9,552 nt of DNA from positions 1 through 9,552 of the forward strand of contig JAFNFZ010000223.1 of NCBI GenBank assembly GCA_017885485.1, given 5' to 3'. Positions 1 to 5,822 of the stretch are shown here, piece after piece. The translations under genes were made by a program, and so were the position numbers. Below the pieces are notes generated by a model that worked only from the letters and a program-made list of their open reading frames with translations, was not told the origin of the DNA and ran no database searches. Position 1 is the stretch's first letter. Each line of letters begins with the position of its first letter. Source of the stretch: Chloroflexota bacterium. GTDB taxonomy: Bacteria > Chloroflexota > Dehalococcoidia > UBA2247 > RBG-13-53-26.

Positions 1-177
1 TATTTGCGAAGCACTACACTAGAGATCAGCAACGGACGTGACATCGAGCATTCGCACCTGCCGACCAGGGCCACTGGATCAGGTCAGGGCTTGTTGACTG
101 TCGAAACGAAGGAAGACCAAGTGAGAATCACCCGTAAGACACTACAAGGCTGCAGGACGGTGGTGAGAGAATGCATA

Positions 178-2223
178 ATGAGACTCTCCCCCGCCCTGAT
201 GGCTCTGATACTCCTCCTGGGAGCTTCGCCTGTTGTCCAATCCTCACCCGCCCAGGGCGAGAACATTAACCCTGGATACGGGGCAGAAGCTAATCCCACC
301 GGCAATCCCATTGGGGGTGGCGCCGGCTATTCCAACATCATCACGTCTGGAGACTATGCTGTCGGCAGTCGCGAGGAATTCCTGGCAGCTCTCTCGATTC
401 TCTCCGGCATGAGCGAACGCACACGGACCGGGAAGATCATCTATATTGAAGAGAGTGCCAACATAGATATGGGCGGTGGGACTTACGGGACCCTCAGCCT
501 TTCCGTCCCCAGTGGCATCACCATAGCCTCCAATCGAGGCTGGAATGGCTCCTCAGGCGGACGCATCTACTGGTCGATGCCTGCTGCCCCTCCCAATTTC
601 AAGCATTTCCTGGTGGTGGGAAAGGATGTCACCTTCAATGGGATAAGACTGGAAGGCCCTGACGGTTCCATCGGCAGCACTGGAGCTGATCCACTCATAG
701 ACGGCATCTATTCCTCGGGCAAGACCGGTCTGGTGGTGGAGAATTGCGAGATCTACAACTGGCCTTACGCTGGAATTGCCTACTATTCCGATCGGCTGCC
801 GGGACTCGGCAGCTCGCCCAAGGCCCACATCCACCACAACTACATCCACCACTGTCGCAGATCGGGGTTCGGATATGGCGTGCAGGTTGGGGCATCGTCT
901 GCTTTGATCGAGGCCAACATCTTCGACTACTGCCGTCATGCTATCGCGGGGGAAAGGGGCTACCCTACTTCAAACTACGAAGCCCGCTTCAACATCGTTG
1001 AACCCCACATGACGAATGCCATGTTCGATATGCATGGCGGGAATGATGACCCATCATGGGGATTTGATGATGGCCCTGATCCCGGCGTGCCAGCCGGGGG
1101 AATCATCCTCATTCATCACAATACATTCAAGTCCAGTACGCAGATCGCCGTCGGCATCAGGGGTGTACCCGCAGACGTATGCATGGTCTACAACAACTGG
1201 ACATACTGGCCCTCTTCCGAATCCTCCACTACTTTCAAGCAACGCCTGGAGAGACTCCGGCTCACTCCCTATGTCAATATGAATGTTTACGACAACTGGT
1301 ATGGGACTGCGCCTCCTATAGTGTCACCGAATAGTACGCCGGTCGCTCCCGCGCTGCTCTCACCGGCTGGCAGGGCTGCAGTCATCGGCCCCTCCGTGAC
1401 GTTTGAGTGGGGTTCTGTACCTGGAGCCGTGGACTACAAGCTCGTTGTGAGCACCAGCCCCGACATCTTGGAGGAGGCCAGCCATAAGTTCAACGAGCGG
1501 GTGGGCAATGCGACCACCTACACCGACACAGGGTATGCTGGCAACGGCACCAAGTACTACTGGTGGGTTTTTGCCTACGCTGCCGATGGGAAGAGCAGCC
1601 TCTTGTGGTACGTGGAGGCCAATGGGAAATGGTTCAGATCCGTGACAGCGGCACTCAACGGCGTGACTGTCAGCTTCAATAACGTCGCTGCTGCTGGCAA
1701 CACGAGCTACACATTCTCGCCCACCAACCCTTACGGCACTATGCCCGAAGGCTTCAAGCTGCACGGCCAGTTTGTGGACATCACCACCACGGCGACATAT
1801 GGCCCCCCAGTCACTGTGGGTATCAGCTATGCCCCCAGCACACCAAACCCACAGAACCTCAAGCTGTTCCATTGGGAAGATGGACACTGGGCAGACGTGA
1901 CCACCTGGGTGGACACCGCTGACCACACCGTATATGGCGAAGTCACCTCATTCTCATGGTTCTTCATAGGCGACCAGTGGGTTTGGATTGATGATGGTGT
2001 GGCAGGAGTGCCTGTATTCCAGAAGGTACTGGTTGGAGTGCTGACCGTCTCTGAGGCGGTGCTGCACGAATTCGTAGACGTATCGAGTGTGGGACCAGAT
2101 GGCAAACGGGGTCTGTATGTATCCCTAACGGATCTCGGTGATTCCTTTGTTGGAAACTGCAGAGACCTACTCTATTCCACGACCAGGTTTATGAGTTCCA
2201 TTATGGCCGCCTTGAGCATTTGA
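178..2223 (+). CDS. Secreted right-handed parallel beta-helix protein with Fn3-like domain
   Basis: Probably an exported surface protein of about 681 residues. From the ATG at 178 it begins with a signal peptide: a short basic start (MRLSP) followed by a hydrophobic run (LMALILLLGAS). Residues about 55-385 look like a pectate-lyase-type parallel beta-helix, with repeating short strands such as VVENCEIYNW, HIHHNYIHHC and MNVYDNWYG. I see no convincing lyase catalytic set, so enzymatic activity is not claimed. Residues about 389-495 resemble a fibronectin type III domain (opening PALLSPAG, then VTFEWGSVPGAVDYKL). Residues about 495-600 form another beta-rich domain ending GEVTSFSWFFIGDQW. The last 65 or so residues match nothing I know and contain no clear membrane anchor, although one lies just downstream in the same frame. 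The frame is open from base 4. A GTG at 121 preceded by AAGGAA is a real alternative start; the ATG was chosen because it gives a standard signal peptide. Confidence 0.8.
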   Translation: MRLSPALMALILLLGASPVVQSSPAQGENINPGYGAEANPTGNPIGGGAGYSNIITSGDYAVGSREEFLAALSILSGMSERTRTGKIIYIEESANIDMGGGTYGTLSLSVPSGITIASNRGWNGSSGGRIYWSMPAAPPNFKHFLVVGKDVTFNGIRLEGPDGSIGSTGADPLIDGIYSSGKTGLVVENCEIYNWPYAGIAYYSDRLPGLGSSPKAHIHHNYIHHCRRSGFGYGVQVGASSALIEANIFDYCRHAIAGERGYPTSNYEARFNIVEPHMTNAMFDMHGGNDDPSWGFDDGPDPGVPAGGIILIHHNTFKSSTQIAVGIRGVPADVCMVYNNWTYWPSSESSTTFKQRLERLRLTPYVNMNVYDNWYGTAPPIVSPNSTPVAPALLSPAGRAAVIGPSVTFEWGSVPGAVDYKLVVSTSPDILEEASHKFNERVGNATTYTDTGYAGNGTKYYWWVFAYAADGKSSLLWYVEANGKWFRSVTAALNGVTVSFNNVAAAGNTSYTFSPTNPYGTMPEGFKLHGQFVDITTTATYGPPVTVGISYAPSTPNPQNLKLFHWEDGHWADVTTWVDTADHTVYGEVTSFSWFFIGDQWVWIDDGVAGVPVFQKVLVGVLTVSEAVLHEFVDVSSVGPDGKRGLYVSLTDLGDSFVGNCRDLLYSTTRFMSSIMAALSI

Positions 2224-2233
2224 ATCGGGGCAA

Positions 2234-2464
2234 ATGGATGTCTATGCTCTCGTAATCCATGCAGGGGCGCAGGTCCTGGCTCTAGGCAATAGGATGCTTG
2301 CTGAGTGGGTGACCAGGCGCGAAAACGCCACCGGCCCCTTGGATCCCAACATTGCGTTGACCACGTCTGGCGGCGGACTGATGGGGTACCTAGCCACGCT
2401 GGCTGTCGACACGTCGGCTCTGATCAGTGGCGTGGCTGCCACGTTGTTCTCCGCAGTCCCCTGA
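2234..2464 (+). CDS. Doubtful 76-residue ORF after the surface-protein gene
   Basis: A 76-codon frame starts 10 bases after the surface-protein stop, with only a GGGG run (2227-2230) close before its ATG. The product has mildly hydrophobic stretches (LVIHAGAQVLALGNRML; SALISGVAATLFSAV) and no domain I recognise. It lies between the end of the surface protein and the detached anchor, in a different frame from both. It could be a frameshifted continuation of the surface protein tail, part of an inserted segment, or chance. I record it because it occupies most of a 416-base gap that otherwise holds only the anchor remnant. Confidence 0.25.
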   Translation: MDVYALVIHAGAQVLALGNRMLAEWVTRRENATGPLDPNIALTTSGGGLMGYLATLAVDTSALISGVAATLFSAVP

Positions 2465-2574
2465 ACCGTTGCCCCTCCCTGGCCCAGCCCACTAGCATCT
2501 ACGTTGGTGTTGTGGCAGCAGTGGGGGCAGGCATACTGGCGTACCTGCTGCGAAGGAGGATGGTAGCCAGCTAG
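2461..2574 (+). pseudogene. Detached C-terminal membrane-anchor fragment
   Basis: In the same frame as the surface-protein gene, bases 2485-2574 encode PTSIYVGVVAAVGAGILA followed by YLLRRRMVAS and a TAG stop. This is a textbook C-terminal anchor: about 18 hydrophobic residues, then a cluster of arginines that would stay in the cytoplasm. No good start codon or ribosome binding site begins a gene here. Stops in this frame at 2221, 2290 and 2302 separate it from the upstream gene. The simplest reading is that it is the original 3' end of that gene, or the end of a deleted tandem paralogue. The last is inference. Confidence 0.55.
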
Positions 2575-2579
2575 CTGGC
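2566..2579. repeat. Perfect 14-bp palindrome at the stop of the anchor fragment
   Basis: GCCAGCTAGCTGGC equals its own reverse complement and overlaps the TAG that ends the anchor fragment. It lies about 60 bases from the 3' end of the recombinase gene that converges on it. It has no loop and no T-run after it, so it is a poor intrinsic terminator. A protein-binding or recombination site is possible but unproven. Confidence 0.5.
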
Positions 2580-2639
2580 CAGGCAGCTCAGCACTCCATG
2601 GCATGAGTCAGACAGGGCAGAGATGTCCACCCTTCTTCT

Positions 2640-3560
2640 TTATATCTCCCCTACCCCTAGCCCCAGATGGTCACAGGGCGCATCTGCGAGGCTCTGAGAG
2701 ACTCCCAGATACCTCTCCGTGGTCATAATGGAGCTGTGTCCTAGGCTGAGTTGTATCTGTTCAAGTCCAGCCTGCCCCTTGTGGGCCAGCTTGGCAAAAC
2801 TCCTCCGCAAGTCGTGGGCAGCGATGCCCACGGGTGCATACTCCTTGACTACATCAGCGATGGCCTGATCCGTGAGCTTGTCGCCGGTCAGCCTGCCTCC
2901 CTTGTTGAGGCTGCGGAATATCCTCCCCTGGCTGATGCCTGCCCTCTCTGCCCAGGCGTCGATGGCATTCTTCGCCCACGCCGGCATGGGAACGGTGCGC
3001 ATCCTGTTGCGCTTCCCCACCATATCGACTATCACCCACCTTGAATCACGCATCTGGATATGTTCAAAGGTGAGATGAGCGGCCTCATTACGGCGAAGGC
3101 CGCAGCCAAGCAGAACACTCAAGATGGCTCTATCACGGCAGCCCTTGATGGTGGTGGTATCTGGTGCATCAAGTAGATCCTGCGCCTGTTCCTTCGATAA
3201 CCAGTTGCCCGTGCGGATACCTTCAGCCCTGATGCCCCGCACGTTCTTGATGGCGGTGGCAATATCCTGAGGCAGGTGACCCATATCCGCAGCTTCGCCG
3301 GCCAGACGCCTGATGGCAAATAGCCTCTGGTTGATGTTCTGTGCAGAGTAGCCGCGTTCTCTCAGTTCCGCGGCATACCTCACCACCACCGCCTTGTGGA
3401 GCGTAGTCTGCCCGGTATCCCTGCATCAGAGCACGAAGTCCCTCAGGGAGCGCCGGTATGCCCTCCGAGAGGCTGGGCTGGACAGTGAGTCCAGTACCAC
3501 CATTGAAGAAATAGCCATGTCTGCGATCAGCCTTGTCTCTCTTGGTTCGGTGACCACCAT
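2640..3560 (-). pseudogene. Tyrosine recombinase/phage-type integrase, interrupted by in-frame TGA
   Basis: This gene encodes a site-specific tyrosine recombinase of the XerC/D-integrase family, which cuts and rejoins DNA through a phosphotyrosine. Counting from the GTG at 3389 (249 residues to the stop), the catalytic set is complete: Arg99 in GLRRNEA, Lys126 in VGKRNRMRTVP, His192 and Arg195 in HDLRRS, His218 in LGHSS, and Tyr227 in TERYLG. The N-terminal core-binding (SAM-like) domain starts upstream in the same frame (LDSLSSPASRRAYRRSLRDF), but a TGA at 3426-3428 falls where such proteins usually have Trp, so TGG to TGA is the likely change. Reading through from the ATG at 3560 gives about 306 residues, the usual family length. 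The frame stays open to 3755, and an ATG at 3518 is another start. A shortened protein from GTG 3389 would lack the start of the DNA-binding domain. Probably inactive; a sequencing error is the main alternative. Confidence 0.8.
3426..3428 (-). other. In-frame TGA inside the recombinase N-terminal domain
   Basis: The codon series before and after is RRSLRDFVL, TGA, then CRDTGQTTLHKAVVVRYAAE. The two halves are in the same frame and together match an integrase core-binding domain without a gap. TGA ends other genes in this window (3915, 5004) and Trp is TGG in the metabolic genes, so recoding is unlikely. Confidence 0.8.
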
Positions 3561-3771
3561 CAAAGCGCTTTCCGTCTGCCCTCCTACTGCTAATTCAGCA
3601 TTATCAATGGCCAACCTATTGATATTGACCTTCCCTTGCACCCGGACTATTATGATGCTGCCACTGGCGACTGATGACGGGAGGGCCAAAAGTGCGCCAT
3701 TCTTCAGACGATAACTGGACTGGTTCTGCTCCATCCACGCACATTTGTGCCACACCGTACAGAGCCGAATA

Positions 3772-3788
3772 AGGCGATATAGTCGCCT
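3772..3788. promoter_or_regulatory. Inverted repeat with -10-like core between divergent genes
   Basis: AGGCGA, a 5-base centre TATAG, then TCGCCT form a perfect 6-bp inverted repeat. The centre plus the next base reads TATAGT (3778-3783), one mismatch from a -10 box directed at the small gene starting at 3819. No good -35 hexamer sits 17 bases upstream. The site lies between the leftward recombinase and the rightward small gene/radical SAM pair, where a repressor or activator would bind. Operator function is inferred. Confidence 0.4.
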
Positions 3789-3800
3789 GTGAGATTAGGG

Positions 3801-3809
3801 AAAGGAGGG
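3801..3809 (+). promoter_or_regulatory. Strong Shine-Dalgarno site of the 32-codon gene
   Basis: AAAGGAGGG lies 9 bases before the ATG at 3819 and is among the closest matches to the consensus in the window. It is the main evidence that the short frame behind it is translated. Confidence 0.75.
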
Positions 3810-3818
3810 AGCCGGGCC

Positions 3819-3917
3819 ATGAGCACTGAATCCCGTGAAAGAGAAGCTAGATTCTTTCAGAGATTCAAGGAGGCAATGGCTAAGAGCAGGGTTCTGGCCA
3901 GAAATTGCCTCGCTTGA
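3819..3917 (+). CDS. 32-residue peptide, candidate radical-SAM-modified precursor
   Basis: A complete short gene: ATG, 31 further codons, TGA. The product begins MSTESREREARFFQRFKE (residues 1-18) and ends AMAKSRVLARNCLA (19-32). It is rich in Arg, Glu and Lys, probably forms an amphipathic helix (Phe12, Phe13, Phe16, Met20, Val25, Leu26 on the hydrophobic side), and has a single cysteine at position 30, three from the end. A near-consensus ribosome binding site precedes it, and its stop is only 21 bases from the start of a radical SAM/SPASM enzyme on the same strand. That layout matches RiPP precursors (PqqA with PqqE, MftA with MftC), where residues near the C-terminus are modified. I recognise no named precursor family, and no leader-binding PqqD-like protein or peptidase is visible. 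Alternatives are a regulatory leader peptide or a small unrelated protein. Confidence 0.6.
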   Translation: MSTESREREARFFQRFKEAMAKSRVLARNCLA

Positions 3918-3925
3918 AAGTCCTG

Positions 3926-3935
3926 AAAGGGGAAG
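3926..3935 (+). promoter_or_regulatory. Shine-Dalgarno site supporting a TTG start
   Basis: AAAGGGGAAG lies just before the TTG at 3939, with the GGGGA core 5 bases away. The in-frame ATG at 3969 has only a weak purine stretch before it, so the site favours TTG. It also shows that the enzyme is translated right after the small peptide. Confidence 0.6.
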
Positions 3936-3938
3936 TAG

Positions 3939-5006
3939 TTGCCAGTTCGGCAACAGAAGCAGCAGGCAATGAAAGGCACCCCGTTTGATTTCTTCATTCA
4001 GTTTCATTTGACGGAGAGGTGCAATCTGTCGTGCCGACATTGTTACCAATCGGCAGCAGTGTCGGAGATGAATTATGAAGAGATCTGCGGGGCAATTACC
4101 GCAGTGAATAGAACAGTCCAAGGCTGGGCGGTAGATCATGACGTTGATGTATCGCCCAGCCTGCATTTCAGCGGTGGCGAACCGCTCGTGCGACAGGACC
4201 TGTCTGCCGTGCTGGGCTATGCTTCTGGATGTGGCTTCTCCATATCCCTGATGACTAACGGGACGCTCATAGACGAAGCGGCAGCCCGGCGAATAGGAAA
4301 CGCGAAGGTGACTGATGTGCAGATCAGTCTTGATGGAACTGAGGATACTCATGATAGCCTGAGAGGGCGAGGCGCCTATCGCCGTGCTCTGGATGGGATC
4401 AGAAACCTGGTGGCTGAGGGAGTCGAAGCCAATCTCAACGTGACTGTCACCAGGCGCAACATGACTCAGACTGGGGAACTGATCCGCGTCGCTCAGGAAC
4501 TGGGAGCAAGTGGCATTGCGTTTTCGCGCTTGGTCCCCTCTGGCCGGGGAAAGGCGCTTATGGACGAGGCATTGACTCGCGATGAGGTGGCTCGTTTCTA
4601 TGGTGAATTGCGCCAGCATAAGTCAAGCAGCAGCATCGCTGTTAGCTCCCGCGATCCCTTGGCCACTGTTGCAGACATTGATGTGGATGTTCCTCAGACT
4701 GAGCTGCCGGTAGGTGGCTGTGCTGCAGGCATCTTCGGCGTGACCATCACTTCTGATGGCACGATAATGCCGTGTCGGCGTATGGACTTGCCGATTGGTA
4801 ACATCAAACACGACTCCTTGCGGGAGCTGTGGATAGAGTCGCCCGTGCTGGGGTCGCTGAGGACAAGGGAGAGTTACCACGATGGCTGTCAGTCATGCAG
4901 CTACTGGCCAGTATGTCGGGGGTGCCGGGCGATAGCCTTGGCCTATTCCAGAGCTGAGGGCAACAACGATTTCCTTGGTCCTGACCCCCAGTGTCCTTAT
5001 CATTGA
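3939..5006 (+). CDS. Radical SAM/SPASM domain protein
   Basis: An S-adenosylmethionine radical enzyme of 355 residues from the TTG start (345 from the ATG at 3969). The N-terminal domain carries the [4Fe-4S] motif CX3CX2C at Cys28, Cys32 and Cys35 (TERCNLSCRHCYQ) and the SAM-binding GGEP at 79-82 (LHFSGGEPLV). The C-terminal SPASM domain carries auxiliary-cluster cysteines: Cys261, Cys279 (in GTIMPC), Cys317, Cys320, Cys326, Cys329 and Cys352 (in DPQCPY). The ending CX2CX5CX2C...DPxCPY resembles the group containing heme enzymes AhbC/AhbD and NirJ as well as peptide maturases related to PqqE and MftC. No other heme or tetrapyrrole gene is nearby, whereas a 32-residue peptide gene lies 21 bases upstream, so peptide modification is the favoured inference. 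Such enzymes form carbon-carbon or thioether bonds, or remove groups from peptides; the exact reaction cannot be read here. The 3' end converges on the SCP2-like gene. Confidence 0.9.
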   Translation: MPVRQQKQQAMKGTPFDFFIQFHLTERCNLSCRHCYQSAAVSEMNYEEICGAITAVNRTVQGWAVDHDVDVSPSLHFSGGEPLVRQDLSAVLGYASGCGFSISLMTNGTLIDEAAARRIGNAKVTDVQISLDGTEDTHDSLRGRGAYRRALDGIRNLVAEGVEANLNVTVTRRNMTQTGELIRVAQELGASGIAFSRLVPSGRGKALMDEALTRDEVARFYGELRQHKSSSSIAVSSRDPLATVADIDVDVPQTELPVGGCAAGIFGVTITSDGTIMPCRRMDLPIGNIKHDSLRELWIESPVLGSLRTRESYHDGCQSCSYWPVCRGCRAIALAYSRAEGNNDFLGPDPQCPYH

Positions 5007-5109
5007 GCCTATGGTTCCTCTTGGATCAGTCCCTAGAACTCTTGCTCCAACTGCCTTGTGGTTGAGACGGGCTTAGTGTTTCTTGCCCCGGGGATGGCAT
5101 AGCCCTATC

Positions 5110-5604
5110 CTAAACGCCAAGTTTCTGTCTGAATTCTGACACCCGAGCTTCGTACTCGCGCATTCGTTGCGGTGACATCTCATCAGGCCATTCTGTGTCT
5201 ATCTTGTAGAAAGCCTCCACCACTGCTGAACTCTTCGAGGCCAGAGATACCATTCGGGTGGGGTTGCCTTTGTCCAGCTTTATTTTTCCGGTCATGAAGG
5301 CTGCTATGAAGCCTTTCTGTTTCTTTATGACAGCTTTCCATACTTCAGCCGTGGCGCTGACCACGAAATCCGATTTGGCGAACGCGTCGGTTCTGCTGAC
5401 CAGGGTGCTGTCCGGTTGCAGCACCCCGTTCTGCAGGTGCATGGCGAAACAGATGTCGTTATGTAAACCAAACTTTGGGTCGGTCAGGACCCGGAATGTC
5501 AGGAATATGTTCATTCCCCTGAAGGTTTTCTCGGCGTTCTCCGGATTGGCTCTGTAATTGTTGCCCGCCTGGGCGACCCATTCCGGTGTTACGTAAGGTA
5601 GCAT
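5110..5604 (-). CDS. SCP2-like sterol/lipid-binding domain protein
   Basis: A 164-residue soluble protein. Residues about 35-135 resemble the SCP2 lipid-transfer fold: an amphipathic start (NIFLTFRVLTDPKF), a strand that reads ICFAMHLQNGVL, a middle VVSATAEVWKAVIKK, and GKIKLDKGNPTRMVSLA near the end, where SCP2 domains read about 'G.lk..G....l..l'. A charged helix closes the protein. The family binds long-chain acyl-CoAs, sterols or other hydrophobic ligands in a tunnel and has no fixed reaction. The ATG at 5604 is preceded by AAAGGAGG, a strong ribosome binding site. It follows the acyl-CoA synthetase on the same strand after a 218-base gap, which suggests a shared lipid-related role but perhaps its own promoter. 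No signal peptide or membrane segment is visible. Confidence 0.75.
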   Translation of the reverse strand: MLPYVTPEWVAQAGNNYRANPENAEKTFRGMNIFLTFRVLTDPKFGLHNDICFAMHLQNGVLQPDSTLVSRTDAFAKSDFVVSATAEVWKAVIKKQKGFIAAFMTGKIKLDKGNPTRMVSLASKSSAVVEAFYKIDTEWPDEMSPQRMREYEARVSEFRQKLGV

Positions 5605-5722
5605 TTCCCCCTCCTTTGACTTTGATTTGGATGCAAGCCTCGGGCCTGCTTCCCAGTGTATTGTGCCGACGATGGCTTAACAATGATATCACTCGTGCGA
5701 AAGCAGGAAATCGGATATCTGT

Positions 5723-5788
5723 ATTCCGCGTCAAGTGCGGAATGACATGGGAGTGCGGAATGAGAGAGGTGGAGTTGCGGAGTGACAT
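5723..5788. repeat. Short dispersed-type repeat with GCGGAAT units
   Basis: ATTCCGC, a 7-base spacer and GCGGAAT (5723-5743) form a perfect inverted repeat. GCGGAATGACAT at 5737 recurs as GCGGAAT at 5755 and as GCGGAGTGACAT at 5777, giving three imperfect direct copies 18 and 22 bases apart. This pattern is typical of the small palindromic repeats scattered between genes in many bacterial genomes. It fills part of the gap between the synthetase and the SCP2-like gene. The rest of that gap (5605-5722 and 5789-5822) holds nothing I recognise apart from the SCP2 ribosome binding site. Confidence 0.65.
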
Positions 5789-5822
5789 CGACTAATGACG
5801 TTAGGAAGCGGTGCATCAGGTG

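Noticed and set aside
1..177. Coding upstream of ATG 178 in the surface-protein frame (from base 4)
   Set aside because: The added N-terminal 39 residues before GTG 121 are polar and would bury the signal peptide inside the protein. Only GTG 121 remains a fair alternative start.
2566..2579. The 14-bp palindrome as an intrinsic terminator
   Set aside because: It has no loop and no T-run on either strand, so the terminator reading is weak.
3426..3428. TGA read as Trp or selenocysteine
   Set aside because: TGA ends several genes in the window and TGG serves as Trp elsewhere. Selenocysteine is not expected at this position of an integrase, and I see no convincing hairpin right after it.
3795..4619. 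A 274-codon open frame on the - strand opposite the peptide gene and radical SAM gene
   Set aside because: No recognisable domain, and the + strand has full radical SAM and SPASM motifs with a ribosome binding site.
5011..5076. A 21-residue frame 4 bases after the radical SAM stop, considered as a second peptide
   Set aside because: No ribosome binding site before its ATG, no cysteine, and nothing to set it apart from chance.
5007..5109. A terminator between the converging radical SAM and SCP2-like genes
   Set aside because: Only a 4-bp stem (TGCC/GGCA near 5084-5099) is visible, with no T-run.
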